Made by a program: the position numbers and the translations under genes. Source: Plasmopara viticola (Eukaryota; Oomycota; Peronosporomycetes; Peronosporales; Peronosporaceae). Taken from it: DNA of 64,000 nt. Under the pieces are notes generated by a model that was not told where the DNA came from, did not search any database, and saw only the letters and a list, made by a program, of their open reading frames with translations. Positions 53,940 to 64,000 of this stretch are shown piece by piece. Within the stretch, counting starts at the first letter, position 1; each line of letters begins with the position of its first letter. The stretch covers positions 248,001 through 312,000 of the forward strand of contig MBPM02000059.1 of assembly GCA_001695595.3 (NCBI GenBank), read 5' to 3'.

Positions 53940-56706
53940 GGCAAGAAGTTCCAAGGGACGTGGACCATCGACAGTGGCGCCGCGCACCACATCTGCAACG
54001 ACAAGGCCAAGTTTGTCGAAATCAAGGAGTGCGGCGACGGAGAATTGACCGTGGCAAACGGGCACACCGCCAAGATTTTGGGTGTCAGGCGGCATGGTGT
54101 CAGGTGCCAAGATGCCTCCGACGTCGAAAAACTCGAGCAAGTGCAGTGGGTGCCAGCAGGGCAAGATCGTACAAAAACCATTCCCGAACAATCTCAACAA
54201 GCCCAAGCACAAGCCGTTCGAGTTCCTGCATTTCGACAACTGCGAGCCAATGGAGCAAGAATCGCTTGGAGGCAGCAGGCATTTGCTACTCGTTACCGAC
54301 GAGGCCTCCGGCTGCATGACGGCTTCTGTATTCGCGCCCGCTCGGAGAGTGAACGCTGTCTTTGAAGCTTTATTACGAAAGCGAAGCGCCAATTCAACGC
54401 CAAAGTCAAGTACGTGCGTCACGACGGGGCCAAGGAATTCAAAGCAAGATCGCTTGTGGCCTTTTACGAAGAGCATGGCATCGAAGTGCAGCCAACCGTT
54501 CAGTACGCACACCAGACCAACGGTACTGCTGAGCGTGCGAACAGGACCATTGTGACGATCGGCCGTAGCATGCTCCACCACGCCGGCTATCTACATAAAG
54601 AACCGACTGCCGTCCCCCAAGATCCCCGGAAAACGCCGTACGAGATTGTGTACAAGTCCAAGCCCAACCTGAAGCACATGCGATTCTTCGGGTGCGAGGC
54701 CTACGTTTTGACGCCGAAGGAAAAGCGACAGAAGTGAGACCCAAAAGCTCGTGAAGGCATTTTCATGGGCTACGAGGAACGGTCCAAGGCGTATCGCGTT
54801 TATGACATCGAGGCGGGGAAGGTCGTGGTCTCTCGCGATATCACATTTGACGAAACAACCTTCAACACGAGCTCGGTTGACGAAGAATTCAGAGTCAAAG
54901 AAGCCATCGAGTACCTGGACGACCTCGAGCTCTTTGACTCTGAAGAAGTACGCGTCCTCAAGCAGGCGGGGAAGCGAAAAGCGAATCCGAGCCGGACAAG
55001 CATCAACGTTTAAATGGCCCGCGCCATCGAATTGAGCTTGAGGAAGCAAGCGCACCTGTCAATGACTCGGACGATCAAGGTCAAGATGCCTCGGCCCAAG
55101 AAGTAAGAACGGAAGATGAAGGTGACAGCGACTCCACTTCGCCTCTGTTTTGGCGAGCAAGTGCAAACGCAGTGGAAGCAAGCGACAGCACTGAGCCGAA
55201 GACCTTCCAAGATGGCGTGAACGGACCCGATCAAGCTCACTGGCGCAAGGCCATTCGTGCGGAACTCAAGTCAATGCGTCTTCGTGAAGTGTTTCAACAA
55301 TTAACGCGCGGTCGGGACCAAGTGGGTCTTTAAGATCAAGCGCAAAGCGAATGGATCCATCGAAAAGTACAAGGCTCGACTCGTCGCGAAGGGCTTCGTA
55401 CAGAAGTACGGCATTGATTACACGGAAACGTTCTCTCCTGTCGTGAAGTACAGCCATTACCAAGCTCCTCAGATGGCCTTTGGATCAACTTGACGTCGTC
55501 ACTGCCTTCTTATCGGTTTGATGAAGGAGAAGGTGTTTTGCTGCGTGCCCGAGGGTGTTAAGCTGGACGATGGATTTGACTGCGTGGAGCTTCTGAAGGC
55601 GATCTATGGTCTCAAGCAAGCTTCGCGAGTATGGAACGAGACTTTTGATGAGTACGTTCGTTCACTTGGCTTTCGCACCTCAAGCTACGATCCGTGCCTC
55701 TACATCAAGGTTGTCAAAGGCGAATGCATTCTCCTGTTGGTGTACGTCGGCGACGTCCTGAGCACCGGAAGCTCCAAGAGACTTATTGATAAAGTCAAGC
55801 GCCAACCTCAAAAGTCGATTTGAGATGACCGACAGCGGCAAGTGTTATTTATTTTGTGGCATCGAAGTCATCGACAACAAAGACGGGAGCGTGACGTTAA
55901 GCCAAGCGCGCTACATCCATGACATTTTGGAGCGTATCGGCATGCAGAATTGCAAACGTGTGCCCAGTCCCGTTGATCTCGGCATGCGACTTGTTCCAAG
56001 TGATGCCCCGACCAAGCTGTACGCTCCGTTTCGTGAAGCTGTCGGTGCACTCAGGCACTTGATGACATCAACCCGACCGGATATTGCCTATGCAGTCGAA
56101 TATGTGTCGCGCTTCCTAGAAAACCCGCAAGTGGAACGCTGGACGGCCGTCAAGAAAATTTTTCGCTATCTTTAAGGCACCAAGTCGCACGAAATTCGCT
56201 TCTCTTCAAACAAGGGCGTGGACTTTCGCGGCTACTCCGATGCTGACTGGGTCGGCGACTACAGTGACCGCAAGTCGACTTCCGGTTACATGTTTCAAAT
56301 CCTTGGCGGACTAGTGTCGTGGGGGTCCTAAAAGCAGTCCAGTGTGTCGCTATCCACGAGCGAAGCCGAATACATCGCGCTAAGATTGGCGATCCAAGAG
56401 GGCAAGTGGGTTCACACGCTACTGTGTGAGACTTTGGCGGCTTCGGGCGAAGACACTCCAAACTTGAAGATCTTCGAGGACAACCAGTCGTGCATTAAGA
56501 TGACAGAGAACCCTGTCAACCATGGCCGCGCCAAGCACATCGACATCAAGTACCATAACATCCGCGATGAAGTGAAGCGTGGAGAAGTTCTCGTCGAATA
56601 CAGCGAAACCGCGACCATGCTAGCGGACATCATGACGAAGGGACTCGGCGGACCTCGTCACAAGGACTTGACGATGGCTCTCGGCATCCACGCGTGTTCG
56701 CATTGA
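53940..56706 (+). pseudogene. pol pseudogene of Copia element 2 (protease, integrase, RT, RNase H)
   Basis: The protease site TWTIDSGAAHHIC is intact near 53960. The integrase core is at about 54230-54740, with HFDNCEPM, VRHDGAKEF, HQTNGTAERANRT and the C-terminal LKHMRFFGCEAYV; a stop lies near 54735. Reverse transcriptase runs over 55300-56175 with the first half shifted, then CVELLKAIYGLKQASRVWNE. The catalytic YVDD reads YVGD (55743-55754), so one metal-binding Asp is lost. RNase H at 56218-56706 carries YSDADWVGDYSDRKSTSGYM, a stop at 56329-56331, and STSEAEYIAL. The copy cannot encode an active polyprotein. Confidence 0.9.
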
Positions 56707-56713
56707 GGGGGCG

Positions 56714-57015
56714 TGTCACAGGTACATGCTGACCAATTGGTACATTGTACCACATTGTACCCTTTAAGCGGTTAGCATGAACCGGTCCAATACGACCACA
56801 CGTTGATTAGACGAGTAGGCTAATTGGATGAGCAAGAAATGTTTGTGATTAGATGCACTCAGTGATAGGATGCACGACTGCGTGTCTACGCAGCAACCAA
56901 ACTAACTCCAACAAATCAATTACTTCTGAATTTCCATTCAAACCCCCAAGTGCCTTCTCCGCTTCGGTCTCCTCGCCTCCGTATTCTACTTAGTGCTCAA
57001 AGTCACCTTCCATCA
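56714..57015 (+). repeat. Right LTR of Copia element 2
   Basis: 302 bp, begins TGTCACAGGTACATGCTG and ends CCTTCCATCA. It differs from the left LTR by scattered substitutions and an insertion of about 10 bp near 56925. Confidence 0.9.
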
Positions 57016-57020
57016 GCACC
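57016..57020. repeat. Target-site duplication GCACC, right
   Basis: Matches 52981-52985 and closes Copia element 2. Confidence 0.9.
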
Positions 57021-57943
57021 GATGTTGACTTTTACAAGTGACACAGAGTCATCAAGTGCTGGTTGTGACGCTTTCAACAATGCCTTCGGCTGTGCGTTTT
57101 TGCGCCTTGGTGCGGACGAGCGTTATAAAGTCACCTTGTTCCTTGTTCCCATCCAGGAAGATCAAGGCTTTCAAACGAAACTACCTCATTCAGAACAAGG
57201 AGTGACTTGTCGAAAAGTATGCGTGCTTTAGCTCCCCGCTCATCTTCAGGGCTCTAAAACCTCCTGTGGTCAATTCAAACAACACATCCGATATATTTGT
57301 CTTGCTTGTCCCAGCAAATGGCACGATAGTTGTCAAATTCGATGAGTATAGTCTTTGCGCTGAAAAATGCCTAGAAATATCAATGTGTTTGTCAATGCTC
57401 TTTTACGCAAGCCTTTAAGACAATCGAGCACTTTAGGTATATAAATTAGAAGTCACTCAACGTGATTACTCATTGCGGACAAAGATGCCGAAGTCAAGTG
57501 CTTAATTACTTGATAGCGTTTCAATTGTATCGCTGTGAGCGTTGAGCACTCTGCTCCACTCTAATTTGGATTTGCAGATTTGTTGTCTTAAGTGACGAAG
57601 ACTTCAAGTACGGAAAATTTTAAGAGTTAAATGATGGCTCATTTGAACATGCTAATAGAGCTATATGCGCAAATGAATGGCTAAATTCTCAACGATTTAT
57701 ATACCAGCCAAAAAAGTTAAAGACATTGCTCACGCGTCGTTGTCTTTCAGATACAGACAAAGCCTGCAAATTCTGAAGCCTCAAATTGGCCTTTACTTTC
57801 CGAGAATTATTGACAACACGGGTATAGTGATATTTGTAGGCCATATTGTGCCTGGCACTTGTTCATCCAGTATGAGTGGGAAGCAAACAGCAAGATTGTT
57901 CACGTATACGGCGTTTGAATGTCATGGTTTAACGAAATCGTGG
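57021..57943. other. Intergenic, no gene supported
   Basis: Only short frames with no recognisable domain. Confidence 0.4.
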
Positions 57944-57955
57944 TGTCGGTCAAGT

Positions 57956-58277
57956 ATTGTATTGTATTACGTTATCGCGTTGCCAAGTTATGCACGTGCT
58001 AGGCTCTATGGCTAGTCCACGGGATAGAGTGGTGTCCACATACGTCGAGTCTCGTTCGGCGGGCAGTGCAGCCAGCACCGAGGCCGTGAGGGTCTTCCAT
58101 TATTTTGTTGAGCTCTGACTTGGTAAGAGCCCAGTTGGCGCCCTGGTGCTGGAGACCGTCGCGTCGAGGGTGAGACTCGTTAGAGACCTGCAGATGCCCG
58201 AGAGCACCTGCCCGAAGCGCGCGAGCATTTAGCCCCCGCGCTTGGAAGGAGGGCGTCACCCCAACCTTTTCCGAATT
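57956..58277 (-). mobile_element. Short retroposon family A, copy 4
   Basis: A 322 bp copy with a perfect 12 bp target duplication TGTCGGTCAAGT (57944-57955 and 58278-58289). GTATT units form the left (3') tail. The minus-strand frame 57999-58259 matches those of copies 2 and 3. Confidence 0.9.
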
Positions 58278-58289
58278 TGTCGGTCAAGT

Positions 58290-59569
58290 GCCTTCAGTTT
58301 ACCGTCGCGTTCTAGCAAAACTATCGTCATTATTTGGAACGCGCTTGCTGATCCCAACACCAAAGCAGTCAGCCGCGATCTAATAGACCTATTGTGCAGT
58401 ATGTATGCTAAGGTTCCACATTCGTAGATCTGATATTTTCTGGTCGACTCTGCACTCAGTAACACGTCCTACGCATCTACAAGTTTTACACCTTTTAACA
58501 AAAGCGGACAACCTCTCCCAGTTTTTTGTTAAGTATTGGATGAAAAGTGCCCTTGAATTTTGTTAAAGAGCAACTTTCCTCCCAGGTCTCTAACCTTCCC
58601 TACGGAAACATTGGTCTGACTTTGCAATTCGTGAGCTGAATATAAATCAGGCGAGCAAGGGCGCACGATAGCATCCGACCAGAAAATTAGATGAATGTTT
58701 GGACAAACATGGGAAAGAATCTTAAAATCATGTATCGAGGTAAAATATGGATACTTAATACTAAAAGTTGTCAATCGCTTGGGTGTGTTCGGTATTTAGA
58801 AAAGACAGAGCACAAATTCGATCTATAGTCGGGCGAGATGGCCTTCTCAGTATGACGTCGGCGCCCTCAATACTTCAAGTGGGGCGGCTTAAGCGGACTC
58901 CACGTTTCATACAAAGACTAGGATGCCCTTCGCACCTTTTGAAAGCGTTATCCCCGCATTCAACCTCTCTATTATAGCGATCATAGAAGGCCACACGGTG
59001 GCTAATAAAGGCCACAGCCTTCGTCATATTGGCCAGGAGACTGAGGCTGAGTAAGCATAATATGATGAGCTTGACGTTTGCGACAAAGAAAAGCGACCTC
59101 CTCGTCGTAAATGATTTACAGCCTTTCAAGAACTTTAGACAAGCCAATTTTAGCATCTGAATCCTGACTCACAACGGCCATAGGACAGCATAACACGTGT
59201 CTTATGGTTCAGACCCCCGAGTAAAAATGAGGAGGGGGTGTTCATCTCCCCCGTCAAAGCCCAAGAAATAACTCAAAAATGCAAAAGATTGAACACAATA
59301 GTTAACAATAACGGTGCCAGCAGTAGTGTTCGAGACGTGGTTCAACGAGCTTCCGCCTGTCTTAATGTGCACGGGCTGCCCGGTCTACGCTTGTTCCATG
59401 CGTCTGCTCGGAATGGATCATGCCATGTTGGGTACCAGCGTGTAATACTTCAATAAGAATCGTACGCAATAAATTGCGTTTGTCTTGCACTTTGTATCGT
59501 CAAGGAATTGTATTTCTATATCGCCGTCTTGTCCTCGCACCAGTGTCCAATTCGCGTGCTCCCGACGAC
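58290..59569. other. Intergenic upstream of the DA1-like gene
   Basis: No gene is supportable. The frame of the DA1-like gene is open for 50 codons before its chosen ATG, but that extension has no zinc-finger or signal character. Confidence 0.4.
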
Positions 59570-61680
59570 ATGGGCTGGACGTGTGTGCACTGCACGCTAT
59601 TGAATGCGAATGACTCGGCGGGCAACTGTGAGGCTTGCAACGCCATCCGCGTGCTGCAGTGTCCCACGTGCAAGGGCGAGATCAAGTGCGAAAGCCCTTC
59701 CTCTTGTTCCTTTTTCTGCTTCTTTTCTGATCCCACTTTGGCTGAAATGACAGATATGGCAAACGCCTCCATGTCAATGGCAAAACGTACCATCCCGACT
59801 GTTTTTGCTGTGCAGGGTGCAAACGTCCGTTGCCAAGTCGCTTTCAAGTGGTCAATGGTGGCAATTATCATCCAGAGTGTGTTTCTATGCCCACGCCAAT
59901 GCTGCAACCTAAGACTACCACGAAAACGTCAACTGTTTTCAAAAGCCGAACAAAGCAAAGTGAAAACCGCAGCAGCAACGCGAATGCAAAGGTGAAAGAT
60001 AGTGCCAACACAAATGGACCTTCTCATGGGTCTACAGGCTGGACGTGTCCTACTTGCACGTTTTTCAATGCCAACGAGCTCGCGCCTACGTGTGAAGCAT
60101 GTCAGGCTGTACGCATCATGCAGTGTCCTGGATGCAAGCGCGAGATCAAGTAAGTACATGCTTTTTGAGATGAGTTTTGAACTCATCGCGTTCAATGGAG
60201 CACAGATTTGGACAACGGGTCAATGTCGATGGCAAAGCCTTTCACCCCGAATGCTTTCGCTGTGCTGCGTGCAACAATAATTTTACAACGAATCAGTTTC
60301 AAATGAAGGACGGCGAATACTACCATCACGAATGCTACAAGCAGCTCTACCATCCACGGTACGCGATGCAACTGCCACAGATCGATTGCTTGTGATTGAT
60401 TATGAACGGAAATGATAGGTGCGTTGTGTGCGACGACTTTATTCCGTACCAGCCAGGGACACAAAAGATATCGTTCAAGGTACGAGGGAGTAGTTCTTGA
60501 CAGCTTTTACGAAAAGGACTCTCGGTTTGCATTGGTTTGTGCAGGTTATGCCGTTTGGAGGGGAATATTATTGCGCCAATCACGACAAGTGTGACCGCTG
60601 TTGCAGTTGTCAGCGTGTCGAGGTGTGGATTTATAAAAGACATTGCATGCACCCTTGTTGACATGGTCCTTCTTGATACGATCCTAGCCGGTTGTTCCAG
60701 GACGGCAATTTCATAGGCATAATGATGGTCGCAAGATATGCCACGAGTGCTTGAACTACGTGATTCTTGATTCCGATGAGGTACTGTATTAAGCCGTTTT
60801 TATCGGTATGTGCGTGGTATAATCTTATGCAATTCTGTCGTGGTTTTCTAGGCCAAAGATGTGGTCAAAGAGGTGTGGGCGTACATGCACGATCTTGGGA
60901 TTGACTTACCCAAGGTTCGTCCGTCGTGTTCTTTCTCGGTGTGCTAGCTCGAGTAACCGTCTTGTATCTCTTGAGAAAGATTCCAGTCTACCTTGTCGAA
61001 TCCTCTGTGCTGAACGAGCAATGCAACGCTCACAAGAGGACGAAAGCGTTGATGAATGGGAACAAGCCTGTCGAGAGCCACGTGACGCGTGGTCTTTGCC
61101 TGTCCGAGGTCTCGCAGATCAAACACATGGGTCGGACCGGCAAGCACGCAGTTCCTCGTGTGGTCTCCATTGAAAAGGTGTGTTGTTAAATTATCAAGGA
61201 TATCGTCATTTAAGAGAGGTGTGCCATTTTGTATACAGACCCGCTCCGTGAACGCCATTTTGATTCTGCATGGACTACCGTACGATCTGACGGCATCAGT
61301 TTTGGCACACGAAGCCACCCATGCATTTATTAAATTGAGTGACAACTTTCCCGACAAGATTCCTCCCAAGGTCCGATGATGCCATCTAATGCTGTGCACT
61401 GCTCGTGACTGACGTGACCTTAAATGTCAATTAGATCGAGGAAGGCATTTGCCAACTGCTGAGTTTTATGTTTCTCAAGTATAAGCAGATCATGAAGCGC
61501 AAAGAGACCAAGAAGCGCACGTACGAACGTCGATTGCGCAAGTTTTACATGCATCAACTGAAACAAGACATTTCCCCCGTCTACGGGGATGGCTTTCGCG
61601 AAGCTTACGAGGCGTACAAGAGGGTGAAATCGCTACAACAAATGTTTGATGCGATCCGACGCACCGCGTCGTTTCCGTAG
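59570..61680 (+). CDS. DA1-like LIM/zinc-finger peptidase, ten exons, 511 aa
   Basis: Exons: 59570-59685, 59754-60149, 60206-60358, 60419-60479, 60545-60622, 60688-60780, 60852-60914, 60980-61177, 61239-61370, 61435-61680. All nine introns are GT-AG, 56-71 bp, and the joins keep one frame of 511 codons. The protein begins with a RanBP2-type zinc finger (GWTCVHC ... CEAC, residues 2-23), then a LIM-like zinc module, a second RanBP2 finger (134-156) and further LIM-type Cys/His pairs (FHPECFRCAAC, CVVCDDF, CDRCCSCQ, CHECL). The C-terminal half resembles the DA1 peptidase domain and carries the zinc-binding HExxH as HEATH (residues 410-414, 61308-61322). Plant DA1 proteins are ubiquitin-activated peptidases controlling growth. 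The RanBP2 fingers, which can bind ubiquitin, may replace the UIMs of DA1. Role inferred from the family. Confidence 0.85.
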
Positions 61681-64000
61681 ACGACATGGACATTATTGTT
61701 TGTGCGGAACATTTTGTTTGTAGCCTCTTTCTAAGGTGGGAGTCATTGCAACTCTCGTTAACGGTGAAGACTCGCATGTTCGCCTTCACAAGCTGAACAT
61801 GCTTTTAAAGTGATCAACGCTTTCGAAAACGACTATGGGCGATGCGATTCTTTGAAACTGCTCCTACTCTTAACGTTAAAGTATTAGAAAATTTACTATT
61901 AGATCACTGTTTCAGGACTCTAGTAAGTACTGGTGTTTGCACCGACTTCTCCTTGGAATAGTGGCACGAATTGACACATTTTCACTGTAAAAACTACCTC
62001 CGTCTTTAATCTTTTCCTAATCATTTGGCTAATTTTCTTATAACTCACATCCACATAAAGGAAGCTCGATACCCAAAAGCATAGTCAGTCGAGTGCAATT
62101 AAATCATAGGCCTTGTAGTGTACAAGAAGTACTAGGCCGCCGAGAAGATAGCCTGTCGAGTACGCCTGGTGGTAGGTTGTAGCTGTTAAATAGATCTCCA
62201 TTTCCAGCAAAAATATCGACAAGTGATTTGTAACGTCAATCACTGTTTATTATAAGGTGTCAAACACGATTTGTCCCGAGGGCGTCTTAAATTGTGAGCA
62301 CACAACAATCCAATTCAAGCACATTCTATGAAAATGGGCCATGACACCCTAATTTTTGCTAGCAATATGAAGCACGAATGTTTCTAAAATAAATGGGGGA
62401 TAGACGCAATTTTCTCAAGTCTCTATTGTGAGATCATATTCCTTCCCGAAGCAGATATCTAAAACAGAATATATTTGCAGGGCAAGGCATGCGACTGCTC
62501 CGCTTAAAATGAAAGAAAGACGTACACGGAAGAAAGTCTTTGAATGTGTTTGTTAGAGATGGCAATGTACTTCTAGCTTCGTGACGTTCGGGGAAAGTTC
62601 GGTTTTCTCAACCGGAAACAGAAAATTGTTCTATTGAAAATTGGGAAACTTTAATTCTCACTCAATCTTTAGAAGATCATCTTTCCACGCCGACATCGTG
62701 CCAAAATTATCTAAAGTCGCCTTGCTTATTCCGCGTGTAGACCTTGATACTAGACTTCCAGTGGCAACTTTTGTAAAATTATAGCACGAATTCTCCTGTG
62801 AAGCTTCACGCAGATGCAGCTGCCTGTGCACTGTGCCCTACCGCTCATGGCCGTGCTTGGTTCGTTCGACAGTTAATTTGTGATTCTCTTTAATCTGCAC
62901 ATACAACTATTTACATAGATAAAAAAGGCTCAAACCCTGTTTATTACCGATAATCAACTTTAATAGACTGCACATGAATACCACACTCTAAGAACAATCA
63001 TTGTTAGCTTCTGTTTTTGAGTCAATACACAAATACCCAGTTTGCCTCGAATATATTTTGTTTCTTATCTATTCAAATTTGACTTTTCAAGCTTTCACGG
63101 CGAGATAGACTTTTATCGAGCAAGACAAAACGCGAAAAGTAGGGATTCAAACAGGTGACAAAATCGTGAGGATAAGTAAGATTATATTTTGTATAGCGAG
63201 GATGTATGATGATAGATTAGATTGACCAATCTTTGGGCCAGGAGGCTTGATGAAACGTGGGTTCTGACCTCTGTAGATTTATCTTGAAAATAGCAGGGTA
63301 GGTTCACGGCATTCATTTTGTAAGATTTTTTACATGTTGGCAGCATTGGTCCATAAAGAGTAGCTATCATGTCTGTGCAATATAGCTCCGTTAAAATATA
63401 GACGGGATGCGATGCAAAACCGTTCTCTGAGCGTCTCGAACAACCTTAAGGCTCAAAACTTGTCCTTGTCCGCAAATATGATTGACACTTAAAATATTCT
63501 TCATGTCACGGCAGGCGCGATGAAGCTTGAGAGATCAGAGCTCCACCAACTTGAAACTAACGCTTGCTAGATTTTATCTGATTGATTAGAAAAAGTGCTC
63601 CCCAAGGTAGTACAAATCAATTCTTTATCGATGAGATGGTTCAAAGTGCGTCATAGGCAGCGTATGATACGCCCGGGTTCACAAGTTCTTTTAAGCACAA
63701 AAAAAAGTTTGGTATACTAAAGCCAAAACAATTTTTTTAGATGTGGTGGTCAGAGATTAAACATCGAATCTGTTTCTTAAAATGAAGCTTAAACTCAAGA
63801 TTGACCTTCCGTCAGGCACAAAGTACTGTCTCAACAGAATAAATGCTTTATAAACCGATCATAGGAATTTGATGAATGTCTTCTTTGTCAATAGCAAAGG
63901 ATCACAGAAATCTAAGTTCTCGCTCTCGTCGACTCTCTGAGCTCAAAATTGAATAAAAAAGACGATTGACTGATGCTTACAAATAGCTATCAGTGCCGTG
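61681..64000. other. Gene-poor end of the window
   Basis: Short AT-rich frames only. No domain, repeat copy or RNA gene is recognised. Confidence 0.4.

Larger units (their letters stand above)
52986..57015 (+). mobile_element. Copia-type LTR retrotransposon 2, complete but decayed
   Basis: A 4.0 kb Copia element with TG...CA LTRs and a 5 bp target duplication GCACC. The internal order is gag, protease, integrase, reverse transcriptase and RNase H. The primer-binding site again matches the anticodon arm of initiator tRNA-Met. A G-rich tract (GAGGGGG) precedes the right LTR. The coding region is broken by stops and frameshifts and the reverse transcriptase active site is altered, so this copy is inactive. 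Its LTRs are more alike than those of element 1, implying a younger insertion. The two elements are different families. Confidence 0.95.

Noticed and set aside
53667..54581. 304-codon minus-strand frame inside Copia element 2
   Set aside because: Antisense to recognisable gag, protease and integrase sequence; a by-product of codon bias on the coding strand.
1..64000. tRNA, rRNA and CRISPR features
   Set aside because: No full tRNA or rRNA was found by eye; the tRNA-like boxes at 52.1 and 35.4 kb belong to SINEs. No regularly spaced repeat array is present, and none is expected in a eukaryote.

Overview
This window reads as nuclear DNA of a plant-pathogenic oomycete, most likely in the Peronosporales (Phytophthora and downy mildews). 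Four things point there: a decayed Crinkler (CRN) effector gene with the LxLFLAK-type and HVLV-type motifs; 56-71 bp GT-AG introns; compact genes whose upstream sequence resembles the oomycete initiator element; and AT-rich stretches filled with Copia LTR retrotransposons and short retroposons. The species cannot be named from the sequence alone.

Layout. 1-7.2 kb is gene-poor and carries one copy of a rearranged repeat (blocks X and Y). A compact protein kinase gene lies at 7.2-8.1 kb. 8.1-19.9 kb has no gene I can support, only one short retroposon and weak relics. 19.9-28.0 kb is a gene island: an ER chaperone of the GRP170/HYOU1 type (+), then on the minus strand an unknown protein, a PH-domain protein and a mitochondrial CorA/MRS2-like Mg2+ transporter with EF-hands. 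29.3-33.6 kb is a complete but decayed Copia element with an AAAAG target duplication. 34.5-36.8 kb holds three short retroposons in a row. 38.1-39.2 kb is the CRN pseudogene. 39.7-41.4 kb is the second, internally inverted copy of the X/Y repeat beside an unidentified gene fragment.

42.4-49.4 kb is a second gene island: a GT71-like Golgi mannosyltransferase (+), a 704-residue coiled-coil protein (-) arranged head-to-head with an unknown F-box-like gene (+, two exons), and a cytosolic family 1 beta-glucosidase (+). 51.8-58.3 kb is again repeat-rich: a tRNA-derived SINE, a second decayed Copia element with a GCACC target duplication, and the fourth copy of the larger retroposon family. 59.6-61.7 kb is a ten-exon gene encoding a DA1-like LIM/zinc-finger peptidase. 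The last 2.3 kb shows nothing recognisable.

The housekeeping genes (protein folding, Mg2+ transport, glycosylation, beta-glucoside hydrolysis, a ubiquitin-linked peptidase) do not form one pathway. The picture is that of conserved gene islands separated by transposon- and effector-bearing DNA, as expected for this group. The most interesting items are the two Copia elements whose primer-binding site matches the anticodon arm of initiator tRNA-Met (half-tRNA priming), the retroposon family with 12-15 bp target duplications, the X/Y inversion, and the RanBP2-finger/LIM/DA1 architecture.
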